A stretch of 64,000 nucleotides of DNA from Janthinobacterium lividum (GCF_034424625.1 NZ_CP139976.1:5580001-5644000); one strand, 5' to 3'. Shown: positions 1 to 9,456, counted from the first letter of the stretch. Notes: generated from the letters alone by a model not told the origin. Program-made: numbers and translations.

Positions 1-13
1 ACGCGCCGCAGGG

Positions 14-430
14 CTATTTGCCTGCGCCGCCCGGCCCGGCTACAGCGGCGGCCGGATCGAAGTGCCACCAGCCCGGCCTGACATCGTCAAACGAGTGATA
101 TTCGGGTGCAAAGGCCGCCTGGGCAGGATCGTCAAAACTGCCCACCAGCAAGGCCACCGTCGGCGCATCGTCGATGGCACCGATGGAACTGCCGCAAGCG
201 GCACAGAAGGCCCGGCTGGAATATTCGGAAGAACGGTAGGTGGCAGGCACACCGGCCGACCCCGTCCAGCGCACTTGATCGCGCGCAAACTCCACCCACG
301 CCACCGCCGGCGCGCCCGTGTGCTGCTGGCAATTTCGGCAGGAACAGCTGTGCGGATTGCCGCCCTCGCCTGTCACTTCAAAGCGCACGGCGCCACATAA
401 ACAGCCGCCTGTTTGCACCACATTCTCCAT
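14..430 (-). CDS. GFA-family (glutathione-dependent formaldehyde-activating-like) zinc protein
   Basis: Protein of 138 residues. It has the cysteine layout of the GFA/CENP-V fold: CLCG at residues 10-13, CSCRNC at 29-34 and CAACG at 76-80, which in this family bind two zinc ions. Members are often called S-(hydroxymethyl)glutathione synthase, but most are uncharacterised, so the substrate is unknown. The frame stays open far upstream; the ATG at 430 is chosen because GAGGAGA sits just before it and homology-like sequence begins there. It is a single gene, divergent from the next one. Confidence 0.85.
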   Translation of the reverse strand: MENVVQTGGCLCGAVRFEVTGEGGNPHSCSCRNCQQHTGAPAVAWVEFARDQVRWTGSAGVPATYRSSEYSSRAFCAACGSSIGAIDDAPTVALLVGSFDDPAQAAFAPEYHSFDDVRPGWWHFDPAAAVAGPGGAGK

Positions 431-550
431 CGCGTCTCCTCGTTTGCATCGTTGCGTGCCCTGCCTGCAGATACGTACCCGGTACAATATTGCCATAAAC
501 CCACCCTGGCGCAGCCCAAAGTGCGTGACGCCGGCACTATGAAAGAATGA

Positions 551-1042
551 ATGGAAGACATCAATTGCGAAGGCTTGCCGCACATCCGCGTACTGGCAGG
601 CGAAAACACCAAGGGTCCCGTGTATGAAACCCTGCCTGCGCGCCAGATCGACGAGCACGTCTACGAACTGCTGGCCTCGCCCGGCCTGACCCTGAACCTG
701 GCGCGCGGCGACATCGTCAACATTGCCAACCCGCTGGCCCCTGCCGAAGTACTGAAGCGCGGCGGTAACTTCTGCATCCAGATCTATGCCGACGACGTGT
801 CGCAAGAGGCAGTGGACCAGCTCGAACGCGACGTGCAAAGCCAGTTGGGCGGCACGATGGATGGCCAGTACAAGGGCAACCTCACCTTCAGCGTACCGGG
901 ACATCATGGCATCTACAACGTCAATGGCCCCTTCGACGCCTTCCGCACAGCGACGGGCGTGGAATGGTACTTCGCCAATATCTACGTCAACCTCGACGAC
1001 GACGATGATGAAACCTTGCTCAACTGGTGGGTGGATATGTAA
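551..1042 (+). CDS. DUF4265-like hypothetical protein
   Basis: Soluble acidic protein of 163 residues with no signal peptide or membrane segment. The N-terminal half (a KGPVYETLPAR stretch followed by LARGDIVNI near residues 52-60) resembles DUF4265 proteins, which often occur as small stand-alone genes, sometimes next to toxin or immunity loci. The C-terminus carries a run of five aspartates (about residues 147-151) before the end. Its function is not known. It is directly followed by the remnant of another coding sequence, so the locus looks recently rearranged. Confidence 0.65.
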   Translation: MEDINCEGLPHIRVLAGENTKGPVYETLPARQIDEHVYELLASPGLTLNLARGDIVNIANPLAPAEVLKRGGNFCIQIYADDVSQEAVDQLERDVQSQLGGTMDGQYKGNLTFSVPGHHGIYNVNGPFDAFRTATGVEWYFANIYVNLDDDDDETLLNWWVDM

Positions 1043-1189
1043 ACCTATCAGAACCTGCGGCAGGGCAACCATGCGGCGCTCTTCATGCGCCAGGTACCTG
1101 GCGGCATTGAAATTTTCGGCCAAGGGCGCAATCACAAACCCGGCGCCCGCGTGATCTACTTCGGCCGTTCGGCGGCGGGCATCGGATGA
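1043..1189 (+). pseudogene. C-terminal remnant, possibly of a BPSL0067-type (NlpC/P60-like) protein
   Basis: A 48-codon open stretch without a start codon, in frame with and directly behind the stop of the preceding gene. Its translation contains GNHAALFMRQVPGGIEIFGQ, which resembles the catalytic-His segment of BPSL0067-family proteins as I remember them (GNHAAxY followed by a GIxVxDQW-like strand). Nothing recognisable lies upstream, where the N-terminal cysteine part should be. I read it as a decayed fragment left by a deletion. The match is short and from memory, so confidence is low. Confidence 0.3.
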
Positions 1190-1570
1190 AGCCGCTGGCA
1201 TTAGCCATGGAGGCCACGACGATGCGGCCCGCTGCCGCCGTTTCTTGCCCACAAGCGATTCCCTCGAGCTGGAACCTGCCCGCCGCCAGGTTCGACGGTG
1301 TGCGCATGCTGTCCCATCCGGCGAATCAGCCGCCGGCGACCGCCGAGGCCTTGCCTATCCTGGCTCCACCCAGCGAAGGGGCACGTGCCGGCACCGAGCG
1401 CTACCTGCGTATGGATTTACCAAGAGCCAAACAGTGCATCGCTGCCTTTGAACAGCGAACGAAAATGGTCAGGTTTCAGTGCAAATAGACGACTCGCTAG
1501 CACTCCTCAGCTCAACCGAACTCATCGCTACGTGCTACGATGCAAGACAAGTTCCTTTCCATGACACGCC
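1190..1570. other. Intergenic stretch with no supported gene
   Basis: About 380 bp between the remnant and the phosphatase gene. Short open frames exist in several phases, but none has a convincing start, ribosome site or recognisable protein pattern. It may contain more decayed sequence from the same locus. The last part should hold the promoter of the gene at 1571, but no clear -35/-10 pair is seen. Confidence 0.5.
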
Positions 1571-2284
1571 ATGAAATACAAGCTATTCCTGTTTGACCTC
1601 GACGATACCCTGCTCGACTTCCGGGCGTCCGAAAAACGCTCGTTCCTGCACACTATGGACGAACTGGGCTTGCACGATGGCATCGACGCGCTGTTTTCCC
1701 AATACCAGGCGATCAACGTCGACCTGTGGAAACGTTTCGAAACGGGTGACGTGAGCAAGGACTTCCTGAAGGTGGAGCGCTTCCGCAAGACGTTTGCAAT
1801 GAACGGCATCGCCATCGACCCGGAACTGGCCAGCCGGCTGTATCTTGACTCCCTGCCGGACACGGTCGTGCTCATCGATGGCGCCAAACAAGTGTGCGAA
1901 ACCATGTCGCGCATCGGCGAAGTGGGCATCATCACCAATGGCGTCGAATCCATCCAGAACCGCCGCATCGCCGCCTCCGGCCTGAGCGACTGCATCTCCT
2001 TCGTCGCCACCTCCGAAGCATGCGGCCACGCCAAGCCGGATGTGCGTTTCTTCGAATACGCCGCCAACATGGCGCGCGCATTCAGCAAGGACACGACCGT
2101 CATCATCGGCGACCGCCTGGACGCCGACATCCTGGGCGCGAACCGCTACGGCATCGACAGTTGCTGGTTCAATCCGGACAGCATGGCCAATACCTCGACT
2201 GCCATCCCCACCTGTGAAGTGACCAGCCTGCATGACATCGTGCCAATGCTGGACATGATGCAAGTCAAACTGAAACAGGCTTGA
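1571..2284 (+). CDS. yjjG: YjjG-type HAD-family (d)NMP phosphatase
   Basis: HAD-superfamily hydrolase of 237 residues. Motif I is FDLDDTLLDF, with nucleophile Asp9 and acid/base Asp11. Motif II is IITNG, the motif III lysine lies in GHAKPDVRFF, and motif IV is IIGDRLDADILG. The cap and overall length match YjjG, a house-cleaning 5'-nucleotidase of E. coli that dephosphorylates non-canonical and pyrimidine nucleoside monophosphates. It is a single gene. The exact substrate is inferred from family resemblance; a broader YjjG-like HAD phosphatase is the alternative. Confidence 0.85.
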   Translation: MKYKLFLFDLDDTLLDFRASEKRSFLHTMDELGLHDGIDALFSQYQAINVDLWKRFETGDVSKDFLKVERFRKTFAMNGIAIDPELASRLYLDSLPDTVVLIDGAKQVCETMSRIGEVGIITNGVESIQNRRIAASGLSDCISFVATSEACGHAKPDVRFFEYAANMARAFSKDTTVIIGDRLDADILGANRYGIDSCWFNPDSMANTSTAIPTCEVTSLHDIVPMLDMMQVKLKQA

Positions 2285-2381
2285 TCTACCACAAGCGCAC
2301 CACCTGAAATACGCTGATAGCGGCACGAAAATACATCGCTGTTCGCGTACCATCAGGACTCGTCCATCCTGGTGCCAGCCC

Positions 2382-2564
2382 ATGCCTTCCTACACCGTCT
2401 TGCTCGCCATCGAGGCATTGATCCTGTTCTTTGCCATGCTGGCCAGGCGCCAGGCGGGCAAGCTCAGGCTGGCCTTTCGCGATGCCATCGCCCCCACGCA
2501 GCAGGCGCTGCACGCCGATGTCGAACAACTGCTCGCGCAAAAAACCGACGTCGTATCTGTCTGA
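2382..2564 (+). CDS. Small hypothetical membrane protein
   Basis: A 60-residue frame whose first 20 residues form one hydrophobic helix, followed by a basic patch (ARRQAGKLR) and a polar amphipathic tail. This is the usual look of a small single-pass inner-membrane protein. No family is recognised. It is the only credible frame between the phosphatase and the FKBP gene, and it converges on the latter. The start is the first ATG in the frame; no strong ribosome site is visible. Confidence 0.35.
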   Translation: MPSYTVLLAIEALILFFAMLARRQAGKLRLAFRDAIAPTQQALHADVEQLLAQKTDVVSV

Positions 2565-2580
2565 TTATGCCATCCAGACA

Positions 2581-2916
2581 TCAATCGCGCGTCAGCACTT
2601 CCAGCAACTCAATCTCGAAGAGCAAATTGGAGCCAGGCGGAATCAAGCCCACCTGCCGCTCGCCATACGCCAGCGCCGCCGGCACCCACAGCTTGCGCGT
2701 GCCACCGACCTGCATGCCATGCAAACCCAGGATCCAGCCCTGGATGACCTTGTTATTGCTCAACACACAGCGGAACGGTTCGCCCCGCTTGTGCGACGAG
2801 TCAAACTCCGTGCCATCTTCCAGCCAGCCCCGGTAATGGGCAGTCACCAGCGCACCGCGCGCCGCCGTCTTGCCGTCACCAACGACGATGTCTTCAATCT
2901 TCACTTCAGCCGTCAT
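2581..2916 (-). CDS. FKBP-type peptidyl-prolyl cis-trans isomerase
   Basis: Complete single-domain FKBP of 111 residues. Typical pieces are VTAHYRGWLEDGTEFDSS, KVIQGWILGLHGMQVGG and a C-terminal PPGSNLLFEIELL strand, covering the hydrophobic pocket (Tyr, Phe, Trp, Ile/Val). It speeds prolyl-bond isomerisation in the cytoplasm; there is no signal peptide. It lies downstream of the tRNA terminator and is transcribed in the same direction, so it needs its own promoter. Confidence 0.93.
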   Translation of the reverse strand: MTAEVKIEDIVVGDGKTAARGALVTAHYRGWLEDGTEFDSSHKRGEPFRCVLSNNKVIQGWILGLHGMQVGGTRKLWVPAALAYGERQVGLIPPGSNLLFEIELLEVLTRD

Positions 2917-2963
2917 CTTGTTTCATCCTTCATCAATCGCAATGCCGCGATTGTACGACAGCA

Positions 2964-2997
2964 TAAAAAAAGCCCCGGCAGTGGCCCGCCGGGGCTT
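2964..2997 (-). terminator. Intrinsic terminator behind tRNA-Ile2
   Basis: A 9-bp G+C-rich stem (AGCCCCGGC at 2971-2979 with GCCGGGGCT at 2988-2996) followed on the minus strand by a run of about seven T. It is 20 nt beyond the 3' end of the tRNA, so it most likely ends the tRNA transcript and possibly rpoD read-through. Confidence 0.85.
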
Positions 2998-3016
2998 CGA
3001 TCGATGCTGCAAATTC

Positions 3017-3095
<79 letters not shown>

Positions 3096-3203
3096 GGGGA
3101 CTGCGGCGTGGCGGCGCTGTTGATGCCCGCCTCGCGCGGCCGTTTTGGAAACGGACACGCGAGGATAGGGGTATCAGGGGCGCGCGTCAAGCCCTATTGG
3201 CTT

Positions 3204-5444
3204 CTAGTTGCCTTCCAAGAAGCTTTTCAGCTTGTCGGAGCGCGATGGGTGGCGCAGCTTGCGCAGCGCCTTGGCTTCGATCTGGCGGATGCGCTCGCGC
3301 GTCACGTCAAATTGCTTGCCCACTTCTTCCAAGGTGTGGTCGGTGGACATCTCGATGCCGAAACGCATGCGCAGCACTTTCGCTTCGCGTGGCGTCAGGG
3401 AATCGAGCACGTCCTTGACGACGCCGCGCATGGAGGCGTGCAGGGCCGCGTCGGCCGGCGCCAGGGTGTTGTTGTCCTCGATGAAGTCGCCCAGGTGGGA
3501 ATCGTCGTCGTCGCCGATCGGCGTTTCCATCGAGATCGGTTCCTTGGCGATTTTCATGATCTTGCGGATCTTGTCCTCGGGCATCTCCATCTTGATCGCC
3601 AGGGTGGCCGGATCGGGTTCCGCGCCCGTTTCCTGCAGGATCTGGCGGGAAATCCGGTTCATCTTGTTGATCGTCTCGATCATGTGCACGGGAATACGGA
3701 TCGTGCGCGCCTGGTCGGCGATCGAGCGCGTGATGGCCTGGCGGATCCACCAGGTCGCATACGTCGAGAACTTGTAGCCGCGGCGGTACTCGAACTTGTC
3801 GACGGCCTTCATCAGGCCGATATTGCCTTCCTGGATCAGGTCGAGGAATTGCAGGCCGCGGTTCGTGTATTTCTTGGCGATCGAAATGACCAGACGCAAG
3901 TTGGCCTCCGTCATTTCGCGCTTGGCCTTGCGCGCCTTCATTTCACCAGCCGCCATCTGGCGGTTGATGTTGCGCAAGTCCGGCAGCGGCAAGACGACCC
4001 TCGCCTGCAGGTCGATCAGGCGCTGCTGCAGTTCCTTGACGGTCGGAATGTTGCGGCCCAGGATGGCGCTGTACGCGTGTCCTGCGTTGACTTCGCCATC
4101 GACCCAGTCGAGGTTGGTTTCATTGCCCGGGAAGACCTTGATGAAGTGGGCGCGCGGCATGCCGCAGCGGTTCACGGCCACATCGAGAATCTGCTTTTCG
4201 ATATGGCGCACTTCGTCGACCTGGCCGCGCAGGGTGTCGCACAGCTTTTCCACGACCTTGGCCGTGAAACGGATGCCCAGCAACTCTTGCGAAATGGCTT
4301 CCTGCGCCTTGGCGTAGGGTTTCGAGTTGTAGCCTTCTTTCTCGAAGGCGCGGCGCATCTTGTCGAATTGCTGCGAAATGATGGCGAATTTTTCCAGCGC
4401 CGTGCGCTTCAGGGTTTCCAGCTGCTCGGCGGAGAAACCGGCTGCGCCGGAAGCACTGGCCTCTTCCTCTTCTTCGACTTCCTCTTCTTCCGCTTCGCCT
4501 TCTTCCTCGTCTTCTTCGACGGGAGCAGCCACGACAGGCGCGGCGGCGACCGGTTCGTTTTCATCGACGAGGCCGTCGACGATTTCGTCGATCTTGATCT
4601 CTTCGTTGGCGATGCGGTCGGCGGCGGCGATGATCTCAGCGATCGTCACGGGACAGGCGGAAATGGCCTGGATCATGTCTTTCAAGCCATCTTCGATCCG
4701 CTTGGCAATCTCGATCTCGCCTTCGCGCGTCAGCAGCTCGACCGAGCCCATCTCGCGCATGTACATGCGCACGGGGTCGGTGGTGCGGCCAAAGTCGGAG
4801 TCGACGGTCGACAATGCGGCCTCGGCTGCCGCTTCCGCCTCGTCATCGCTGGTGACGACGGCAACGTTATCGGACAACAACAACGTTTCCGCATCGGGCG
4901 CGTGCTCGTAGACGGCGATGCCCATATCATTGAAGGTACCGATGATACCTTCGATGGCTTCCGGATCGACGATGTTTTCGGGCAAGTGATCGTTGATTTC
5001 CGCATAGGTCAGGAAACCGCGCTCCTTGCCGAACTTGATCAGGGTCTTGAGTTTCTGGCGCCGGCGCTCGAGTTCTTCCTCGCTCGCTTCCGTGTCGGAC
5101 GAGAAAGCGTCCTTCAGCAGCGCGCGCTCTTTCGCCTTGCGATCCTTCGCCTTGGCCTTGTCGACGGCCTTCAGTTCGGCCCGCTCGACGGCGTTCAGGG
5201 CGGCGACTTCATCATTTTCTGGCTGGAATTCTTTTGGCTTGCGGCCGCGGCGGCCTGGCACTTTTACCGACGGCAAGACATAACCGGACGTATCGATCGC
5301 CGCCAGGGTGGCGGCATCGGTGGTCTGGCTGACCACGGGCGCGCTGGTGACGCGCGCTTCTGGCCGGTCGAGCGCCTTTTCGGCTTTCGTGGTAACTTTA
5401 GTGGGCTTTACAGCCGCTTTGGATTCGGGTTTCTTGATTGGCAC
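3204..5444 (-). CDS. rpoD: RNA polymerase primary sigma factor RpoD (sigma 70)
   Basis: Housekeeping sigma factor of 746 residues. Region 1.1 lies near residues 130-190 and region 1.2 at [11 protein letters not shown]. Region 2 is complete, including [12 protein letters not shown], the [17 protein letters not shown] melting segment and the IRIPVHM stretch. Region 4 ends with the [17 protein letters not shown] helix-turn-helix. The protein is longer than E. coli sigma 70 (613 aa): it has a Lys/Ala-rich N-terminal extension and an almost uninterrupted Glu/Asp tract (about residues 305-330) in the non-conserved region. It is the last gene of the rpsU-yqeY-dnaG-rpoD unit but is separated from dnaG by 465 bp that carry a probable promoter of its own. 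Confidence 0.97.
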   Translation of the reverse strand: MPIKKPESKAAVKPTKVTTKAEKALDRPEARVTSAPVVSQTTDAATLAAIDTSGYVLPSVKVPGRRGRKPKEFQPENDEVAALNAVERAELKAVDKAKAKDRKAKERALLKDAFSSDTEASEEELERRRQKLKTLIKFGKERGFLTYAEINDHLPENIVDPEAIEGIIGTFNDMGIAVYEHAPDAETLLLSDNVAVVTSDDEAEAAAEAALSTVDSDFGRTTDPVRMYMREMGSVELLTREGEIEIAKRIEDGLKDMIQAISACPVTIAEIIAAADRIANEEIKIDEIVDGLVDENEPVAAAPVVAAPVEEDEEEGEAEEEEVEEEEEASASGAAGFSAEQLETLKRTALEKFAIISQQFDKMRRAFEKEGYNSKPYAKAQEAISQELLGIRFTAKVVEKLCDTLRGQVDEVRHIEKQILDVAVNRCGMPRAHFIKVFPGNETNLDWVDGEVNAGHAYSAILGRNIPTVKELQQRLIDLQARVVLPLPDLRNINRQMAAGEMKARKAKREMTEANLRLVISIAKKYTNRGLQFLDLIQEGNIGLMKAVDKFEYRRGYKFSTYATWWIRQAITRSIADQARTIRIPVHMIETINKMNRISRQILQETGAEPDPATLAIKMEMPEDKIRKIMKIAKEPISMETPIGDDDDSHLGDFIEDNNTLAPADAALHASMRGVVKDVLDSLTPREAKVLRMRFGIEMSTDHTLEEVGKQFDVTRERIRQIEAKALRKLRHPSRSDKLKSFLEGN

Positions 5445-5909
5445 AGGCGCTTTCGATTACACAACGACTTGCTTTACGGTGGATTAGGATAAAGTTTGCT
5501 GCCAGTTCCCTGTCTACCTGCGGGAACCACCATCTTCGAACCTGCCGACAACGCAAATTCGACACTGTTACGTTACTTACACCTCATCGGCCACGATCCG
5601 CGGGAAGCGCAGCAATTCCTGTCCACCGGCTGTTGCCAGCCGTCTCGGCAAAAATTCCTGCATCGACCGCGTTGGGAGCGAGAGCCTGGCGCGGCTTGCC
5701 AGCGTCTGCGAGCCCTTGCCCGCAACGCCGAAAACGCCAGTTGGCCCTGGCTGCCGACACGATCCACCGCGCCGATCAAGAGCCTAACTTACTGAAAACA
5801 AATACTATTTACGAAACAGAACTAGCTTGCCAAAGCACACAATACTTAGCATTTAATTATAGCACGCGAAAAATGTTTTTCCAGTGCGCGCCATACCCTC
5901 AGAGCAAGG
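5445..5909 (-). other. rpoD upstream region and leader, no gene
   Basis: A 465-bp gap between dnaG and rpoD, with no credible coding frame on either strand. It contains an extended -10 element about 410 bp before the rpoD start. If that is used, rpoD mRNA has an unusually long 5' untranslated region. The segment close to dnaG is A+T-rich compared with the surroundings, as expected for a promoter. Confidence 0.6.
5856..5864 (-). promoter_or_regulatory. Extended -10 promoter for rpoD
   Basis: On the minus strand the sequence reads TGCTATAAT, a perfect extended -10 (TGn plus TATAAT) in an A+T-rich stretch 50 bp after the dnaG stop. No good -35 hexamer lies 17 bp upstream (CTGGAA), which is tolerated when the TGn is present. 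It would let rpoD be transcribed independently of rpsU-dnaG, as is known for internal rpoD promoters in E. coli. Confidence 0.6.
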
Positions 5910-7706
5910 TTAGCGATTCACCAACTCGGCATCGCGCTCGCGCTCCAGGTCGCCTTGCTCCTGCATGATTTCGCGGTAGCGTACACCAATTTTCTCCGAT
6001 GGCAAACCCGACGCGAACAATTGCTGCAATTCCGCCTTCAAGGCATTCAATTTGATCTCGCGGATGGTGCTCACCAGCCACGACAATTCGCTGTCGTAAT
6101 CGGATTCCGTGCCGGCCGCGATCTCGCCGATGATCTCGTCGTATTCGCTACCCAGCTCCTTCAACTGTTGCGCCAGCGCGGCGAAACTGCCGTGCTCGCC
6201 CAGCGCCTGGCCCACGGCCACCAGTTGCCCCAGGCTGTGCGCCGCATCGGGCCCCAGGTGCTGGAAGGCGGTGAGAGCGGCCTCGTCGATACGCATGGTC
6301 AGGGGCGGATGCGCCACCAGCATGCGCATGATCTTCAATTCCAGGCCCACGGGCACAGGGCGGCCCGATTTCGGCGGCGCGCGGCGCGCCACGGCAACGG
6401 GTTTCGCCAGCTCGAACAGGGCTTCGATCTCGGCCGGCGTGGACTGCGTCAGCTGCGCCAGGCCGCGCACGATCTGCAGGCGCAGCGACGATGGCGCCAT
6501 CAGCTGCAGCAGGGGCTTGGCATCGAACTGCACACGGGCGCGCCCTTCCGGTTCCGACAGATCATGCTCGCCCGACACTTCTTTCAGCAAGAATTGCGAC
6601 AGCGGCATGGCTTCATGCACTTGCTGTTCAAAACCTTCGGCGCCGAATTCGCGGATGTAGCTATCCGGATCGTGTTCCGACGGCAAGAACAGGAATTTGA
6701 TAGTTTTATTGTCCGACACATGGGCCAGGCTCGCCTCCAGCGCGCGGCGGGCGGCGCGGCGGCCAGCCTTGTCGCCATCGAAGCTGAAAATCACGTTATC
6801 GGTCTGGCGCAGCAGTTTTTGCACGTGGGTGGGCGTGCACGCCGTACCCAGGGTCGCCACCGCTTGCGGGAAACCCATCTGCGCCAGCGCCACCACGTCC
6901 ATGTAGCCTTCCGTCACCAGCACATAGCCAGCGTCGCGGATGGCCTGGCGCGCCTCGAACAGCCCATATAGTTCGAAACCCTTGGAAAACAAGGGGGTTT
7001 CCGGCGAGTTCAGGTATTTCGGTTCGCCATGGTCGAGCACGCGGCCGCCAAAGGCGATCACTTGCCCCTTGGTATTGCGGATCGGGAACATGATGCGCTC
7101 GCGGAAACGGTCGTAGCGCTTGCGGTTATTGCCCTCTTCATCGACCTTGTCGATCACGAGACCAGCCTCGGCCAAGGCCACCACGTCGTAGTCGGGGAAG
7201 ACGGAGCGCAGGTTATCCCAGCCACCGGGCGCAAAACCCATGCCGAAGCGAGCGGCCACTTCGCCCGTCAAGCCCCGGTTTTTGAGGTAGGCGATGGCTT
7301 CCGGCGCGTGGCGCAATTGCCCGCGGTAATAATCGCACGCCTGCGTCATGGCGTCGGACAGGGCCATGCTTTGCGCCTGGATCTGCGCGCGCTGGGCCGG
7401 CGGGATCTTGTCGTCCGCTTCCGGCACAACCATGCCCACGTTCTGCGCCAGGTCCTTGACGGCATCGACAAAGCCCATGCCCGAGTATTCGATCAAAAAG
7501 CCGATCGAGGTGCCATGCGCGCCACAGCCGAAACAGTGATAGAACTGCTTGGTGGGGCTGACGGTAAAGCTGGGCGATTTTTCACTGTGGAACGGGCACA
7601 AGCCCATGAAATTGGCGCCACCTTTTTTCAGTTGCACATAGCGCCCCACGACATCGACGATATCGACGCGGTTGAGCAAATCGGAAATGAAGGATTGAGG
7701 TATCAC
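5910..7706 (-). CDS. dnaG: DNA primase DnaG
   Basis: Primase of 598 residues that makes RNA primers at the replication fork. The N-terminal zinc ribbon is CHC2-type (Cys37, His40, Cys58, Cys61). The TOPRIM core follows, with the Glu motif TEGYMDVVAL and the metal-binding SFDGDKAGRRA. The C-terminal third (about 450-598) is the helical DnaB-binding domain. Length and order match proteobacterial DnaG. It is the third gene of the macromolecular-synthesis operon, 130 bp behind yqeY. Confidence 0.97.
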   Translation of the reverse strand: MIPQSFISDLLNRVDIVDVVGRYVQLKKGGANFMGLCPFHSEKSPSFTVSPTKQFYHCFGCGAHGTSIGFLIEYSGMGFVDAVKDLAQNVGMVVPEADDKIPPAQRAQIQAQSMALSDAMTQACDYYRGQLRHAPEAIAYLKNRGLTGEVAARFGMGFAPGGWDNLRSVFPDYDVVALAEAGLVIDKVDEEGNNRKRYDRFRERIMFPIRNTKGQVIAFGGRVLDHGEPKYLNSPETPLFSKGFELYGLFEARQAIRDAGYVLVTEGYMDVVALAQMGFPQAVATLGTACTPTHVQKLLRQTDNVIFSFDGDKAGRRAARRALEASLAHVSDNKTIKFLFLPSEHDPDSYIREFGAEGFEQQVHEAMPLSQFLLKEVSGEHDLSEPEGRARVQFDAKPLLQLMAPSSLRLQIVRGLAQLTQSTPAEIEALFELAKPVAVARRAPPKSGRPVPVGLELKIMRMLVAHPPLTMRIDEAALTAFQHLGPDAAHSLGQLVAVGQALGEHGSFAALAQQLKELGSEYDEIIGEIAAGTESDYDSELSWLVSTIREIKLNALKAELQQLFASGLPSEKIGVRYREIMQEQGDLERERDAELVNR

Positions 7707-7836
7707 TGGCTAGGGCGGGTCTTGTTATAGGTCAGACTATACTACCGCACGTGGCCTGAGGTTGAGCCAGGTCAACGTGTGGGCTGTTAACAGGCTGCCA
7801 GCGCGATGGCTGGCAGCCCTTGCTACTATTGTATGC

Positions 7837-8289
7837 TTACGCTGCCGGCGTCAAGGCTTTCTTGACCAGGGCGGACACCACGGTCATGTCGGCGCGGCCC
7901 GCCAGCTTCGGCTTGACGATGGCCATGACCTTGCCCATGTCTTGCGGACCGGCGGCGCCCGAGGCGGCCACGGCGGCAGCCACTTCGGCCGCCACTTCTT
8001 CGTCGGACAGGCCCGCAGGCATGTAGCCCGTCAGGTGCACCAGCTCGGCTTTTTCGATGTCGGCCAGATCGGCACGGCCACCGGCCTCAAACTGGGTGAT
8101 CGAATCCTTGCGCTGCTTGATCATCTTTTCCACGATGGCCGTCACGTGGGCGTCCGTCAATTCGATGCGCTCGTCGACTTCCTTGCGCTTGATTTCCGCC
8201 AGCAACAGGCGAATCGTGCCCAGCTTGCCCGCTTCCTTGGCGCGCATGGCGTTTTTCATGTCTTCGGTAATTTGTTCTTTCAAGCTCAT
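7837..8289 (-). CDS. yqeY: GatB/YqeY domain protein
   Basis: Protein of 150 residues made only of the YqeY fold (start MSLKEQITEDMKNAMRAKE, end GKVMAIVKPKLAGRADM plus a short tail). The domain resembles the tRNA-binding tail of GatB, the amidotransferase subunit. Stand-alone YqeY is widespread, often sits between rpsU and dnaG, and has no agreed function. The frame is open further upstream, but the ATG at 8289 matches the family start and has a GAGGAT-like site before it. Confidence 0.93.
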   Translation of the reverse strand: MSLKEQITEDMKNAMRAKEAGKLGTIRLLLAEIKRKEVDERIELTDAHVTAIVEKMIKQRKDSITQFEAGGRADLADIEKAELVHLTGYMPAGLSDEEVAAEVAAAVAASGAAGPQDMGKVMAIVKPKLAGRADMTVVSALVKKALTPAA

Positions 8290-8482
8290 GGCAATCCTCG
8301 TGTTGGTAAGTGGGGCTCGATGCTCATGTGTGAACCAAGCAGGCGACCACAAAAGCGAAAACCCGCTGCGGCGAACCGGAGCGGGTATGCGACTCATCTG
8401 AAGTATCACTCCAGGCGAATCAAAACAAAACCCGTGGCGAACAATGCGCCGAACTACCCGGGTTGGTTCTGACTGAACAGTC

Positions 8483-8695
8483 TTAGAATAATTTTTTCGG
8501 CAGTTGTTGGCTGCGGATGCGTTTGTAATGACGCTTTACAGCAGCTGCCAGCTTGCGCTTGCGCTCAGCTGTTGGCTTTTCGTAGAATTCGCGAGCGCGC
8601 AATTCGGTCAGCAGACCCGTTTTTTCGATGGTGCGTTTGAAGCGACGCATTGCGACTTCGAACGGCTCGTTTTCTTTAAGGCGAATAGTGGTCAT
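8483..8695 (-). CDS. rpsU: 30S ribosomal protein S21
   Basis: Small basic protein of 70 residues, the full usual length. It begins [20 protein letters not shown] and ends in a Lys/Arg-rich helix. S21 joins the small subunit late and supports initiation on mRNAs. It is the first gene of the rpsU-yqeY-dnaG-rpoD unit that links translation, replication and transcription. The 193-bp gap to yqeY is long enough for an internal terminator or promoter, but no clear one was found. Confidence 0.96.
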   Translation of the reverse strand: MTTIRLKENEPFEVAMRRFKRTIEKTGLLTELRAREFYEKPTAERKRKLAAAVKRHYKRIRSQQLPKKLF

Positions 8696-8850
8696 GTAAA
8701 ATTCAAACCGTTGAGGTGGTGTATAGGAAGAGATAGATAGTAGCAGCTTTTAATCGGAAAGGGAAGCCCCTCCCCCACTTGCGTGCGGCATGCAGCCTGA
8801 GATTGCTGCCCGGCTGTGGTGTAAACCACGCATCCTGGCAGCAGTTTACC

Positions 8851-9456
8851 TCAAATGGCGCTCTTGCGGCGGCGCGCCATGAAGCCCAGCAGGCCCAGGC
8901 CCGCCAGCAGCATGGCGTACGTGCCCGGTTCCGGCACGGCGCTGACGTTCATGCTGACGCCATCGAGGAAGGCCGAGGTATCGTAGGCATTGTTCGGGTT
9001 GATACCGGCAAAGCTCAGGGTATGGCTGCCGGCGCCGATGTTGAGCGCGTTCACGTTGAAGCCGGTCCAGCCCGTGCTGGTCACCGCGTACTGGCCCAGC
9101 AGGTTGCCATCGAGGCTGACCGTCACGGCCTGGCCCTGATCGTAGCCGGGACGCAGCGCCAGGTTGAAGGCGAACGAGTAGTCGGCGGCGCCCGAGCTGA
9201 CGAAGCTTTGCGAGATCGATGCCGTATTTTGCAGGAAAGCAAAGGCATTGCCCTCCTGCGCCACGCCATTCCACGCCGTGTAGCTGGCCGACACGCCGGC
9301 GCCGCCCGTGAAGCTCCAACCCGGCGCCACATTGCCATAAACGTAGCCGCCACCGACGGAATTGTTTTCAAAGCCACCGTTGCTCAGCACGGGGGTGCTG
9401 GCAAAGGCGGCGCTGGTGAGTACGGTTGCTGCGACGGTGGCGATCAGGCGTTTCAT
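8851..9456 (-). CDS. PEP-CTERM sorting-domain exported protein
   Basis: Protein of 201 residues with an N-terminal signal peptide (about 1-19, ending AAFAS). The middle is Gly/Asn/Ser-rich and beta-sandwich-like (NGGFENN near the start, typical of surface and matrix proteins). The C-terminal tripartite signal is VPEPGTYAMLLAGLGLLGF followed by MARRRK. In this system exosortase (EpsH/XrtA) recognises PEP at the membrane, and the cargo is linked to exopolysaccharide production. No exosortase gene is in the window. An FNR-like palindrome lies about 100 bp upstream. The true role of the protein is unknown. Confidence 0.9.
   Translation of the reverse strand: MKRLIATVAATVLTSAAFASTPVLSNGGFENNSVGGGYVYGNVAPGWSFTGGAGVSASYTAWNGVAQEGNAFAFLQNTASISQSFVSSGAADYSFAFNLALRPGYDQGQAVTVSLDGNLLGQYAVTSTGWTGFNVNALNIGAGSHTLSFAGINPNNAYDTSAFLDGVSMNVSAVPEPGTYAMLLAGLGLLGFMARRRKSAI

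Noticed and set aside
1186..1488. 100-aa frame in the gap before the phosphatase gene
   Set aside because: No ribosome site, no recognisable pattern, Pro/Ala composition equal to random frames in this DNA.
3108..5492. 794-aa open frame on the plus strand opposite rpoD
   Set aside because: Antisense shadow of rpoD: low-complexity Arg/Asp/His/Phe pattern caused by G+C-rich codon bias, no start signal, no family features.
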